Origin: Mixophyes australis
Taxonomy: Eukaryota > Chordata > Amphibia > Anura > Limnodynastidae
NCBI GenBank assembly: GCA_036250195.1
Contig: JAVHZZ010000003.1
Coordinates: forward strand, 339,455,375 to 339,519,374
Reading direction: 5' to 3'
Length of the DNA stretch: 64,000 nucleotides
Shown: piece by piece, positions 21,479 through 33,900 of the stretch
How positions within the stretch are numbered: the stretch's first letter is position 1
Layout of the letters: every line of letters starts with the position of its first letter
Program-made: the position numbers and the translations under genes
Notes under the pieces: model-generated
The model's database searches: none
Told to the model about the DNA's origin: nothing
The model's input: only the letters and a program-made list of their open reading frames with translations

Positions 21479-24473
21479 ATGGAGACCAAAAATTTGGAGG
21501 ATAAAGTAGGGAAAGATCAAGACCCACTTCCTCCTAATGCTGAAGCTGCTGCCACTAGTCATGACATAGACGATGAAATGCCATCAACGTCGTCTTCCAA
21601 GCCCGATGCCCAATCTCGTAGTACCGGGCATGTAAAATCCAAAAAGCCCAAGTTAAGAAAAAGTAGCAAAAAGAGAAACTTAAAATCATCTGAGGAGAAA
21701 CGTAAAGTTGCCAATATGCCATTTACGACACGGAGTGGCAAGGAACGGCTTAGGCCCTGGCCCGTGTTCATGACTAGTGGTTCAGCTTCACCCACGGATC
21801 TTAGCCCTCCTCCTCCTCCCCCCCCTACAAAAAATTGAAGAGAGTTATGCTGTCAGCAACAAAACAGCAAACAACTCTGCCTTCTAAAGAGAAATTATCA
21901 CAAATCCACAAGGCGAGTCCAAGGATGTTGGTGGTTGTCAAGCCTGACCTTCCCATCACTGTACGGGAAGAGGTGGCTCGGGAGGAGGCTATTGATGATG
22001 TAGCTGGCGCTGTGGATGAACTTGATGATGAGGATGGTGATGTGGTTATTGTAAATGAGGCACCAGGGGGGGAAACAGCTGATGTCCATGGGATGAAAAA
22101 GCCCATCGTCATGCCTGGTCAGAAGACCAAAAAATGCACCTCTTCGGTCTGGAGTTATTTTTATCCAAATCCAGACAACCAATGTATGGCCATATGTAGC
22201 TTATGTAAAGCTCAAATAAGCAGGGGTAAGGATCTTGCCCACCTAGGAACATCCTCCCTTATACATCACCTGAATAACCTTCATAGTTCAGTGGTTAGTT
22301 CAGGAACTGGGGCTAGGACCCTCATCGGTACAGGGACACCTAAATCCCGTGGTCCAGTTGGATACACACCAGCAACACCCTCCTCGTCAACTTCCTCCAC
22401 AATCTCCATCAGATTCAGTCCTGCAGCCCAAGTCAGCAGCCAGACTGAGTCCTCCTCAATACGGGATTCATCCGAGGAATCCTGCAGCGGTACGCCTACT
22501 ACTGCCACTGCTGCTGTTGCTGCTGTTAGTCGGTCATCTTCCCAGAGGGGAAGTCGTAAGACCGCTAAGTCTTTCACAAAACAATTGACCGTCCAACAGT
22601 CGTTTGCCATGACCACCAAATACGATAGTAGTCACCCTATTGCAAAGCGTATAACTGCGGCTGTAACTGCAATGTTGGTGTTAGACGTGCGGCCGGTGTC
22701 CGCCATCAGTGGAGTGGGATTTAGAGGGTTGATGGAGGTATTGTGTCCCCGGTACCAAATCCCGTCGAGATTCCACTTCACTAGGCAGGCGATACCAAAA
22801 ATGTACAGAGAAGTACGATCAAGTGTCCTCAGTGCTCTAAAAAATGCGGTTGTACCCACTGTCCACTTAACCACGGACATGTGGACAAGTGGTTCTGGGC
22901 AAACGAAGGACTATATGACTGTGACAGCCCACTGGGTAGATGCATCCCCTTCCGCAGCAACAGCAACAGCTGCATCAGTAGCAGCAACTACAAAATGGCG
23001 GCTCGTGCAAAGGCAGGCAACATTGTGTATTACAGGCTTTAATAAGAGGCACAACGCTGACAACATATTAGAGAAAATGAGGGAAATTATCTCCCAGTGG
23101 CTTACCCCACTTAGACTCTCATGGGGATTTGTGGTGGCAGACAATGCCAGTAACATTGTGCGGGCATTAAATATGGGCAATTTCCAGCACGTCCCATGTT
23201 TTGCCCACACCATTAATTTGGTGGTGCAGCATTACCTCAAGAGTGACAGGGGTGTGCAGGAGATGCTTGCGGTGGCGCGCAAAATTGCTGGACACTTTCG
23301 GCATTCAGCCAGTGCCTACCGCAGACTAGAGGCACATCAAAAAAGCATGAACCTGCCCTGCCATCACCTCAAACAAGAGGTTGTGACGCGCTGGAACTCC
23401 ACCCTCTATATGCTGCAGAGGATGGAGGAGCAGCAAAAGGCCATTCAGGCCTACACAGCCACCTACGACATAGGCAAAGGAGTGGGGATGCGCCTCAGTC
23501 AAGCGCAGTGGAGACTGATTTCCGTGTTGTGCAAGGTTCTGCAGCCATTTGAACTTGCCACACGAGAAGTCAGTTCCGACACTGCCAGCTTGAGTCAGGT
23601 CATTCCCCTGATCAGGCTGTTGCAGAAGCAGCTGGAGAAAGTGAGGGAGGAGCTGGTAAGCCATTGCGATTACACCAAGCATGTAGCTCTTGTGGATGTA
23701 GCCCTTCGTACGCTTTGCCAGGATCCGAGGGTGGTCACTCTTTTAAAGTCAGAGGAATACATTCTGGCCACCGTGCTCGATCCTCGGTTTAAAGCGTATG
23801 TTGTGTCTCTGTTTCCGGCGGACACAAGTCTACAGCGGTGCAAAGACCTGCTGGTCAGGAGATTGTCCTCTGAAGAGGACCGTGACATGCCAACAGCTCC
23901 ATCCTCATTTTCTTCCACATCTATGGCTGCGAGGAAAAAGCTCAGTTTTCCCAAAAGAGGCACTGGCGGGGATGCTGATAACATCTGGTCCGGACTGAAG
24001 GACCTGCCAACCATTGCAGACATGTCTACTGTCGCTGCATTGGATGCTGTCACAATAGAAAAAATTGTGGATGATTACTTTGCTGACACCATCCAAGTAG
24101 ACATGTCAGACAGTCCATATTGTTACTGGCAGGAAAAAAAGGCAGTTTGGAAGCCCCTGTACAAACTGGCTCTATTTTACCTGAGTGTCCCCCCTCCAGT
24201 GTGTACTCGGAAAGAGTTTTTAGTGCAGCGGGGAACCTGGTCAGTGAGCGGCGAAGGAGGTTGCTTCCTCAGAACGTTGAAAAAATGATGTTTATAAAAA
24301 TGAATAATCAATTCCTCAATGAAGTACAGCACTGCCCTCCAGATACTACAGAGGGACCTGTGGTTGTGGAGTCCAGCGGGGACGAATTGATAATGTGTGA
24401 TGAGGAGGAAGTACACACTGTAGGGGGAGAGGAATCAGAGGTTGAGGATGAGGACGACATCTTGCCTCAGTAG
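21479..24473 (+). pseudogene. hAT-family transposase with BED zinc finger (two apparent frameshifts)
   Basis: Cut-and-paste transposase of the Ac/Charlie/ZBED kind. Three successive frames join: 21479-21838 (N-terminal, acidic/Ser-Lys-rich), 21847-24288 (main body) and 24195-24473 (C-terminal). Numbering the main open frame from 21835, it holds a BED zinc finger (Cys121-x2-Cys124 ... His145-x4-His150), a first catalytic Asp in HLTTDMWTSG (about 348), a second in VVADNASN (about 436), the CFAHTINLVV motif just after, and VTRWNSTLYML. The final frame carries the hAT dimerisation signature SERVFSAAGNLVSERRRRLL and an acidic tail. Both frame changes fall at C runs: C8 at 21818-21825 and C6 at 24189-24194. 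Each is of the sense expected from loss of one base. If these are assembly errors or very recent changes, the protein of roughly 1,000 residues would be otherwise complete. Confidence 0.88.
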
Positions 24474-24860
24474 AGCCTGTTTAGTCTGTACAGGGAGAGA
24501 TGAATAGCTTTTTTGGTGTGGGGGCCCAAACAAACCAATCATTTCAGCCAAAGTTGTTTGGTAGGCCCTGTCGCTGAAATGATTGGTTTGGTAAAGTGTG
24601 CATGTCCTATTTCAACAACATAAGGGTGGGTGTGAGGGCCCAAGGACAATTCCATCTTGGACCTTTTTTTTTTGCATTATATGACCAATCAACAGTCGTT
24701 TGCCATGTTCAAAAAGTAAAACCAAATTTAAAAAAATACAAGAAATTAAACCAAAAGTAAAATGCCGTGTCATAATTTAAAACAAGAGGTATTGACGTGC
24801 TCTAAAACTACTGTATTGTTGTTTATATTTTATAAACACTACACTTGAAAGCTTGAGTCT
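24474..24860. repeat. hAT 3' region with an 18-bp-arm hairpin
   Basis: CAAACCAATCATTTCAGC at about 24533 and its complement GCTGAAATGATTGGTTTG at about 24573 can form a stem with a ~25-nt loop, shortly after the transposase stop. The rest is A/T-rich and non-coding. Confidence 0.7.
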
Positions 24861-25900
24861 TTCAATAAAAAAGTAACTGTCCATTGCACGAATATTTGCA
24901 ACAGGGACAATTTTAGGGTTAAGAAAGTCAACTAATAACACTTCGACGCTGTCTGTCTTTATAAACACTACACTTGGAAGTTGGAGGAGGTATTGTGGCC
25001 CCGGCACCAAATTTACTACCGGGGCCACTCCACTGTGCAGTCCATATTTAGGTGTATCAGATATTAAACAACGGTGACAGTTGATGCCCAATTTTTTAAT
25101 TATTTTGTGGCCTCGGTACCAAATTGTGTACCGGGGCCACCACACTACGCAGTCCAGATACTTGTTTGGTGGAATTCAGACCAGTTGAGGGTTTTATTAT
25201 TATATTGTGTGGACCACTCTATCTATACCACACTACAACTCTATACCACTCTATTTCATACTTTAATTCTATTTAATACTTTAATTCTATTTCATACTTT
25301 AATTCTATTTAATACTTTAATTCTATTACTAATTACCATAAAGAGGAACTGCCGCTTCTATTTAATACTTTAATTCTATTAGTAGTTACCATAAAGAGGA
25401 ACAAAATAAACCAATTTTACCAAAAGTATAATATGACTTAGACTTACAAACACTACACTTGAAAGATCGTGCCTTTAAATGAAAAAGTCAGTCTTCATTG
25501 CACGACTATGTGCAACAGGGACAGTTTTTGGGTTTACAAAGTCAACGAATAACACTTCGACCCTGTCTGTCTTTAACATACTTGATGGGATCTCAATGAC
25601 GAATTGTCTGTACCATGTTTGGAGGAGGTATTGTGGCCCCGGTACCAAATTGGGTACCGGGGCCACTCCACTATGCAGTCCAGATAGAGGTGTATCAGAT
25701 ATTAAACAACGTTGACTGTTGATGCCCAATTTTTTAATTATATTGTGGCCTCGGTACCAAATTGTGTACCGGGGCCACCACACTACGCAGTCCATACCCT
25801 TTTTTGGTGGAATTCTGACACGTGGAGGGTTTTTTAATTATATTGTGGCCTCGGTACCAAATTGTGTACCGGGGCCACCACACTACGCAGTCAAGATAGA
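24860..25900. repeat. Duplicated block with GGTACC palindromes in the hAT 3' half
   Basis: Sequence around 24865-25140 recurs, diverged, at 25465-25790 (shared CATTGCACGA, GCAACAGGGACA, AACACTTCGAC.CTGTCTGTCTTTA). The word GGTACCAAATTGTGTACCGGGGCC (an inverted pair) appears at about 25100, 25639, 25753 and 25853, and in altered form at about 25003. Confidence 0.8.
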
Positions 25901-26099
25901 TAGATGCGTATCATAGATAAAGTACATTCAGTGGTGTGGGGCAAATTGAAAAATATTCAAAATGCACTGACATTATCAAAAACAAGAGGTTGTCACACGC
26001 TAAAACTCCAACATGTATATGATGGAGAGGATGGAGGAGCAGCCGTATGTGTAGTGTAATGCAGACCTGTTGAAGGTTTTTTATATATTTTATTGTGGT

Positions 26100-26685
26100 G
26101 CCCAGTGCCCACTCCTCTAGGCAGTCCAGGTACATTTATTGGTGCGAATCATAAAAGTTCAGGGTTTTTAATATATATTGTGGTGACCCACTCCTCTACG
26201 CAGTCCAGGTACATTTATTGGTGCGATTCATAAAAGTTCAGGGTTTTTAAGATATTGTGGTGACCCACTCCTCTACGCAGTCCAGGTACATTTATTGGTG
26301 CGATTCATAAAAGTTCTGGGTTTTTAAGATATTGTGGTGACCCACTCCTCTACGCAGTCCAGGTACATTTATTGGTGCGATTCATAAAAGTTCAGGGTTT
26401 TTAAGATATATTGTGGTGACCCACTCCTCTACGCAGTCCAGGTACATTTATTGGTGCGATTCATAAAAGTTCAGGGTTTTTAAGATATTGTGGTGACCCA
26501 CTCCTCTACGCAGTCCAGGTACATTTATTGGTGCGAATCATAAAAGTTCAGGGTTTTTAATATATATTGTGGTGACCCACTCCTCTACGCAGTCCAGGTA
26601 CATTTATTGGTGCGATTCATAAAAGTTCAGGGTTTTTAATATATATTGTGGTGACCCACTCCTCTACGCAGTCCAGAAAGATACC
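26100..26685. repeat. 77-79-bp tandem repeat, 8 copies, hAT right end
   Basis: CTCCTCTACGCAGTCCAGGT starts at 26112 (variant), 26191, 26268, 26345, 26424, 26501, 26580 and 26659; spacing alternates 77 and 79 bp through a TA-dinucleotide difference. The units are nearly identical, implying recent amplification. Confidence 0.92.
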
Positions 26686-26999
26686 TTGTTGCAACGTTTT
26701 GGACTAATAACTATATTGTGAGGTGTTCAGAATACACTGTAAATTAGTGGAAATGCTTGTTATTGAATGTTATTGAGGTTAATAATAGCCTAGGAGTGAA
26801 AATAAGCCCAAAAACTTGATTTTTAAACTTTTTATGTTTTTTTCCAAAAAAATCCGAATCCAAAACCTTAAATCCGAACCGAGACCTTTCGTCAAGTGTT
26901 TTGCGAGACAAATCCGAACCCCAAAAATAACGAAAATCCGGATCCAAAACACAAAACACGAGACCTCAAAAGTTGCCGGTGCACATCCCTAGATGTAAC

Positions 27000-29650
27000 A
27001 TAGTAACATAGTAACATAGTAACATAGTTGATGAGGTTGAAAAAAGACACCAGTCCATCAAGTTCAACCTATTTTGGATCTCCTGCGATCCTGCACTTAT
27101 ATTTGAAATTAATCCAGAGTAGGCAACCGCCCATCTGTTTCAATTTTGAAAATCCCCCCAGACTCAATATTGCAATCCAATTTTTACCATATATCCACTA
27201 CTATCCTTTATTTTAACTTAACGGTCGTATCCCTGGATACACCTTTCCGCTAAAAATTTGTCTAACCCTTTCTTAAACATATCTATTGAATCTGCCATCA
27301 CAACCTTCCCTGGCAATGAATTCCATATCTTGACTGCCCTTACTGTAAAGAACCCCTTCCTTTGCTGGTTGTGAAATTTCCTCTCCTCTAACCTTAGGGG
27401 ATGACCACGTGTCCTGTGTATGGTCCTTGGGGTAAAAAGTTCCCATGAAAGCTCTCCATATTGACCCCTAATGTATTTGTGCATAGTAATCATATCTCCC
27501 CTTAGACGCCTCTTTTCTAAAGTAAACATGCCTTAACTGGCTAACCTTTCCTCATAACTTAATGACTCCATACCCTTTATCAATTTTGTCGCCCTTCTCT
27601 GAACCCTTTCTAGTTCCAAATTATCTTTTTTATAGAGTGGTGCCCAGAACTGTACTGCATATTCAAGATGAGGTCTTACCAACGATTTATACAATGGCAA
27701 AATTACACTGTCTTCCCTTGCATCTATGCCCCTTTTTATGCATGCCAATACTTTATTTGCCTTTGCAGCTGCTGCTTGACATTGAGCACTATTGCTAAGT
27801 CTACTGTCTACGAGCACTCCCAAATCCTTTTCCATTATAGATTCTCCCAAATTAATTCCATTTAATTTATAGATTGCGTTCTTGTTTTTGATCCCTGAAT
27901 GCATAACCTTACATTTATCTGTGTTAAACCTCATATTTCATTTAGCCGCCCAATCCTCCAGTTTATTTAAGTCCCTCTGTAGAGAAGCTACATCTTGCTC
28001 TGATTTTATTACCTTACAGAGTTAAGTGTCATCTGCAAAAATAGAAACTTTACTCTCTAAACCATCACCAAGGTCATTAATGAATATATTAAAAAGGAGT
28101 GGCCCCAGCACGGAACCTTGAGGTACTCCACTTAAGACTTTTGACCAATTAGAAAATGTTCCATTTATCACAACTCTCTGTTCCCTATTCTCTAACCAGT
28201 TTTTGATCCAAGTACAAATTTTGATTTCTAGACCCAGTTCCCTTATTTTGTAAACCAACCTCTTGTGTGGCACTGTATCAAAGGCCTTTGCAAAATCTAA
28301 GTAGACCACATCTACTGTCCTGCCCTGGTCTAAGTTCCCACTAACTTCCTCATAGAAACTAATTAGATTAGTTTGACATGACCTATCCCTCACAAATCCA
28401 TGTTGATTCCCACTAATAATTGTATTGCATACCAAGTAATCCTGAATACTGTCCCTTAAAATACCTTCCAGTAGTTTCCCCACTATTGATGTCAGGCTTA
28501 CAGGTCTATAATTCTCTGATTGTGATCTCGTCCCCTTTTTAAACAACGGCACCACATCTGCTATTCGCCAATCCCTTGGTACTGAGCCTGATGAGATTGA
28601 ATCTCTGAAAATTAAGAATAGCGGTCTAGCTATTTCCGAGTTTAACTCCATAAGGACCCTTGGGTGTATGCCATCTGGACCTGGAGCTTTATTTATCTTA
28701 ATATTCTTCAGTCGCCTTTGGACTTCTTCCTCTGACAACCAAGTATTAATTAATGGCATGGTTTCATTTACATTTTTATGTATTACTCCTGCCATTTGTT
28801 CCTCTCTGGTAAATACTGAAGAAAAGAACGTGTTTAATATCTCTGCTTTTTCCTTAGTATCATTTATCAATTCACCCATCTCACTTCTTAGGGGTCCTAT
28901 ATTATCTTTTTTAATCCTTTTGCCATTTATATACTTAAAAAACTTTTTGGGATTTGTCTTAATTTCTTTTGCAACGTGCCTTTCATTTTCTAATTTAGCC
29001 AATCTAATTTCCTTTTTGCATGTTTTATTACATTCCTTGTACCTATGGAAGGACTCCTCTGACATTTCAGACATAAACAATTTAAATACACGCTTCTTCC
29101 TTTGCATTTCTTCCCTTACCTTTTTATTTAGCCACATTGGTTTAGACTTAATTCTTTTACATTTATTTCCCATAGGAATGAATTTATACGTGTAGGTTTC
29201 CAACAACATTTTAAAGACAGCCCACATTTCTTCCGTATTTTTTCCTTCAAAGGCTTTGTCCCAGTCTATGCTCTTTATAGACTCCTTTAGCATATTAAAA
29301 TTTGCCTTTTTAAAGTTTAAAGTCCTAGTTGATCCCTTATACTGTTGTTTCTGGAAACTAATTTCAAATGAGACCATATTATGATCACTGTTTCCCAAGT
29401 GCTCCTTTACTTGAATATTTGATATTACGTCTACATTGTTTGTTATTACTAGGTCCAGTATAGTCCGGTTCCTAGTTGGTTCCTCAACTAATTGGGACAT
29501 GTAATGGTCTTTTAGCGTGCTCAGAAACCTATTTCCCCTAGCTGTACCGCAGGTCTCAGTACTCCAATCAATGTCCGGATAATTAAAATCCCCCATAATT
29601 AAAATTTGACCTAGTTGGGATGTGCCCTTCTCCAGGTGTACCACATGAAG
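27000..29650 (-). mobile_element. CR1-clade LINE, 5'-truncated
   Basis: Minus-strand element. The 3' end is the 8-bp tail repeat (TATGTTAC)n at about 27000-27027, typical of CR1-like LINEs, preceded by a 3' untranslated region (27028-27217). Coding part 29644-27218. The 5' end is lost at about 29650, so ORF1 and most of the endonuclease are missing. CR1 elements are often 5'-truncated because reverse transcription starts at the 3' end. Confidence 0.9.
27218..29644 (-). pseudogene. CR1 ORF2: endonuclease tail, reverse transcriptase, C-terminal domain
   Basis: One continuous minus-strand frame of about 809 codons. First comes the end of the APE-type endonuclease ([22 protein letters not shown]). 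The reverse transcriptase follows with [59 protein letters not shown] and the catalytic FADDT. The CR1-specific C-terminal part (EKDLGVLVDSRL, LVRPHLEYAVQFW, VQRRATKLIKG, TLEKRRLRGD) completes it. Three stop codons lie in this same frame: directly after FADDT (near 28022), near 27936 and near 27531. There is no frameshift, so the copy is relatively young but cannot make a full protein. Only the N-terminal endonuclease half is absent. Confidence 0.9.
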
Positions 29651-30060
29651 GGGTCCCCATAGGGGATCTGCTTTCAGAATGGACTCTTGAATTCAGCACA
29701 TCTATTAACATCTGATGGTGGAGATGATCCTTATCCTCCAGAGACGCTCCAGCATAAAACCATGGAGCAATAAATATGAAACACACACAATGAGATGGAA
29801 TGGATTACCCGGGTCCAGTCTTCTCCCAATTATGAGTGTAACATTATTCCAGGTAGTCACAGGAGCTGCCGTGGGTCGTCCAACGCGTTTCGAATCCAGC
29901 AGGGACTCTTTATCAAGGTAACCTCTAAGGCAGTATTCGTTCCTTTTAAACTTGATCATCCCGATCACATGTTGTGTTCCACGAATCGGCGACTGAATAG
30001 AGGTGTCACATGATCGCCACCTTGAATAGTCCTAATGTATTCATACTCCCGATATGTCCG
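29651..30060. repeat. Possible Penelope-type terminal-repeat fragment
   Basis: CCAACGCGTTTCGAATCCAGCAGGGACTC...TTTATCAAGG (29880-29918) resembles the 'acgcgtttcg...' segments found at ends of Penelope-like elements and echoes 14880-14917. It lies against the 5' break of the CR1 copy. No coding sequence. Low-confidence assignment. Confidence 0.3.
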
Positions 30061-30592
30061 TTATTATGGTAATCTAAGCACCAATAAACAGGAGGAGAAA
30101 TACAATAATTAGACATGTAAGGATTTATTTATGATTTTTCTACATATAGAAGCATGATTCGATTTAAAAATCGTTTATCGTATATGTAACTTAATTAGCC
30201 AAAACAAAAATCAAGATTTATTTGAAGAGAGTCAGCTTGATGCAGATACATGAGAAGGCGCAGCAGCCACGGAATGCAGGGTGGAAGTGATGAACATCTT
30301 TTCTGAGGTTCAGTTTCCTTTACAGCAATAGTATTAACGGCAGCTAACCTCTCCCCGGTGTCAGAGAGATTGACTACAATTGTTTAAAGTTTCATTTGCT
30401 GTCAGAACTGATTAATCAAGTACCATTCCAGAAATAGGAATATATGCCTATGGTGTTACAGTAAGGTTTCCTTGCTCTTAATCAAAAATCTGAAGTCTAA
30501 GAAGTCTTAGCATATTCCTAAATATTGTAATATATTGTACATAGATATACCACATAACATACAGACTATTAATGGACTGCTGGGATTTACCT
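30061..30592. other. No recognised feature
   Basis: A/T-rich unique-looking sequence. Confidence 0.4.
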
Positions 30593-30780
30593 GGGGGTAA
30601 ATGTATCAAGCTGAGAGTTTTCCAGCGTGTTTGAAAAGTGGGGATGTTGCCTATAGCAACCAGTCAGATTCTAGCTGTCATTTTGTAGAATGTACTAAAT
30701 AAATGATAGCTAGAATCTGATTGGTTGCTATAGGCAACATCTTTCCTTTTTAAAACCCACAGTTTAGTAAATATATTCCC
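30593..30780. mobile_element. Palindromic MITE (AGTGGGGATGTTGCCTATAGC family)
   Basis: Starts TGGGGGTAAATGTATC, ends TAAATATATTCCC. Internal arms GGGGATGTTGCCTATAGCAACC and its complement GGTTGCTATAGGCAACATC surround TCAGATTCTAGCTGTCATTT. The same core is in 60926-61101. Confidence 0.75.
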
Positions 30781-30850
30781 AGGAGTGAAAGTGTTGACTA
30801 GTTTACAGGAAGGTTTTAATACTACTATGAGAGATTTAAATGAGGTATTG

Positions 30851-30903
30851 CAACATTACATAGCAATGCATTAGTAGTACTAATGCATTGCTATGTAATG
30901 TTG
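30851..30903. repeat. 53-bp near-perfect palindrome
   Basis: Left arm 30851-30876 and right arm 30878-30903 are perfect 26-bp complements separated by a single G. No similarity to the MITE families elsewhere in the window. Confidence 0.95.
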
Positions 30904-33900
30904 TACTAATTTAGTACCACAATCAATTTGACTGTCCTGTTTATTAAACTGCATTGACCAGCAATAATTTACATTGCTGGGACATCACAGTCAAAAACTG
31001 CAATAATGAACTAAAGCAAGGCTAGTTTTATTGATCTCTAGAGGAGCTTTGGTCTAGCTTTAAAGATTCATATAAGTTGAAATAACTCTCTGGCATGTGC
31101 CCATAGTGCAAGGTGGGGCAATTAAAATATTTGCATTTATTTTTTTTTTAATTAATTCAGTGTATGAAATTCAACAACAATTCTTAGTACCCATTGCTGT
31201 GCTAGCCAATCAGAGCAGATATATATTTAGGGAGCTAAACCTGCTTTATTCAGATCCCCTCCAAACAACGTAAATTAGACAGCTAGAGCCAAGTTACTTT
31301 AAATAGAAGGGGCTCAAAAATGCTAGTTTTAAATATATAAGGTTAAACATGTGGTTCTTTTCTCTTTATTTTTTTAAAAATGAATAAACGACAGTCTTCA
31401 ACATCAAGGCAGCTGAGAAGTCTTTTAATTTTAAAAAGAAAAGGCAATATTTTATAGTTTGCATTAATGTCTTTGAAAGGAGCACTACATCTATGCTGCA
31501 TAGGGTTAATCTCTGCTCTCCCTGATCTTAAAATTCATCATTACAAACTGTATCTCTACTCACACCAATGTCTCCATCCTTCCTATTACATAGTAGGAAT
31601 CAATGTCTGCTTGTAGCTTCATATTTATAGGTAAAATGGAGATTGACGTTTATGGATTCCAGCTGTCAAATAAGCAGTGGGATAGGGCCATGAACACATT
31701 TATTTGGTTGCTGGCTCCTCGATCTCCATAAACAGCATGTTAGTCTTTAAAGTGTTTGTACAATAATGAAGAGCCTGACTGCTTCTGTGTTGTGTACGGA
31801 ATTCATTTGTGTAGACTAAAAATGATTCATGTTGACACCAAAGCATCACAAAAATGTAAAAATGTCTGGTCATAGAGATGTAAACCAAATATTTTTTTTT
31901 TTAAGTGGTTAGGATCAAGATTATTATTTCAGTTATTTTTGGAGGTTTCATTACATTTGGGAGCTAGGAGTTTTGATTGGTGTCATGTAGGAGTATGGGT
32001 GGGGCTATATTCCACTTTTCCATGTGTTCACTAATCCCCTAATCAAAGCAAGATAATGCTTTTAGGCAAAAACAGGCACCCATGTGTGTTAGGCAGAGTG
32101 GAGGTTGGAGCAAGATGGCTTGAGCGGAAATGCAGCCAAGAGACCACAAGGTCAGAAGCTTTTGATACCTGGTACGGTGTAATATCAGGGATGATGAAGA
32201 TCTATCTCATGTAGCATGAAGTTTGTTCTAAAATGGACACGACATAGTCACACAGTGCTGTTTGCCAATTCAGTTTTACAGATGTCTTTATGAAGCATCT
32301 TGCTTACCAGGCATATCAACTAAGCCTAATTAGATACATATATATCTCATTTTTTTTCCATTGAAATTAATGTTTTGTGGCTGTGACATTGTGTGACATT
32401 GACACTGTGTTTTAAAATGTGGAATGTGAACTAAAGTTTGTATGTTTTATTTGTTTTTATAATTTTATATACTCAACAGGACAGTATATTCCTGGCTAGG
32501 AGAACCCTCTCTTTGGAAAATATCGACATACATTCTTGTGTACAGAAAAACAATCATTAGACAGTGTAACTATTGTAGAATCTCATTAGATACAAATATG
32601 CAGCAAGGTAATTATACCACCAAAGCACTAAGCACAAAGATAAAGTCACACATGTAATCAAAATATAGAGCGGTATGATACAATGCATTGAGACCTTAAT
32701 TTACATGTAATTTTGGTTTAAAATAACCTCTCTTAGAGTATAATAATATAAAAAAAAACAATGGGAATTCAAACCTTGGGAATTTCATCAAATTCCCAAG
32801 TCTTGTAGTTGTTTTAAGATGTGAAGTCAAATATAAAACACATTTGCTTATTATGTAGAAAGTCACACATCCCAAGACATAATGGTTTTAAAATGAAAAA
32901 AAAAAAAACAATTGCAGGAAATTTGTCTGGAAAAAGAGAAAGCTTTTGAATCCCGTCAGGGCCATTTTATCCAGAAAAGCAGCATCATCAGATGACCTCA
33001 CATTTGGCAGCAATTTTGTTGCCACTGATGTACCATCGGACTTTGATTTTTGAAAAGGCTATGGCACATCTAGAGTCAAACCCTCATTTTACAGTCTTGA
33101 GTTTTACATTTTCCAATCATCACCTAATATATATATCAATAACCTTGAAATTATACTGACTTTTTTCACAGTTGACATGACAAAATATTCTCAGATACTG
33201 TATTTTGAACTGTCTTAGTACAGTATTTTAATTTTGTTATTAAACTGCAAGTGTTTAGCAGAATACAATAGACAAGCTTCATTTTTTTTTTCATTTTAGT
33301 TTGGGAAGTTTTTAGATTGTTTTACATGTTTTCTACGTTAATACCAAATTTTCCAGATTCCTCTGAAAAATGACAAATGTCAGGATCATTTTATTGAAGT
33401 GATGGAAAATGGCAATAGACTTCATTGATTTTTACAACCTTCCATACTTGATGCGGCCTACATTTCCCTCCTGATATCACTTTAAATACCCCACCTCTTC
33501 TTCAAATAAAAATTAAACAGATGACAGAAGCAGCGAGACAGGTGGCAGAATGGTTCACATAAAGTCGAATATGCTATCTCTGAAAGACTATCTGGGACAA
33601 GATACTTGGCAAGGTTCTGGTTCTGATTGTCAAAGAGAATGAGTGGCATCACTTTGGTGGGTGGGAAAAGACCTTGGCGGTAAACAGGATTTGTTTGTTT
33701 TTTATTATTTTATGTATCCTTTTTCTTTCTTACCTTTAACTGTACTTCATCCATGTTTCTCCTCTATCTCTGTAGAAATAGATTATTTTTAATAGCAATC
33801 TAATTCAAGCTGACATGCCAGCTATCAACAGAAAGAGAGATCTACTTGCTATGAGGCTTAATAATTTATAGTTACACCTCTGGGGAGGTGAAACAACCTT

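Larger units (their letters stand above)
19911..26991 (+). mobile_element. Full-length autonomous-type hAT transposon (7.08 kb)
   Basis: Termini TAGGGATGAGC... and ...GCACATCCCTA form short inverted repeats. The flanks carry a perfect 8-bp duplication GATGTAAC (19903-19910 and 26992-26999), the hAT hallmark. Both subterminal regions are packed with ATCCGA-type motifs in opposite orientation, probably transposase-binding sites. Order inside: 5' tandem array (20165-21460), transposase gene (21479-24473), a hairpin (24530-24592), a duplicated 3' block with GGTACC palindromes (24860-25900), and a 77-79-bp tandem array (26100-26685). The right end touches the 3' tail of the CR1 element, so the hAT insertion is the younger of the two. 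Confidence 0.92.

Noticed and set aside
21897..24053. Minus-strand frames of 80-130 codons opposite the hAT transposase
   Set aside because: Shadows of the transposase gene without domains of their own.
26100..26685. Regularly spaced 77-79-bp repeats as a CRISPR array
   Set aside because: The whole unit is conserved with no unique spacers, no cas genes, and the DNA is vertebrate.
28668..29195. Plus-strand 175-codon hydrophobic frame
   Set aside because: Antisense to the CR1 reverse transcriptase; Leu/Phe/Ser-rich shadow.
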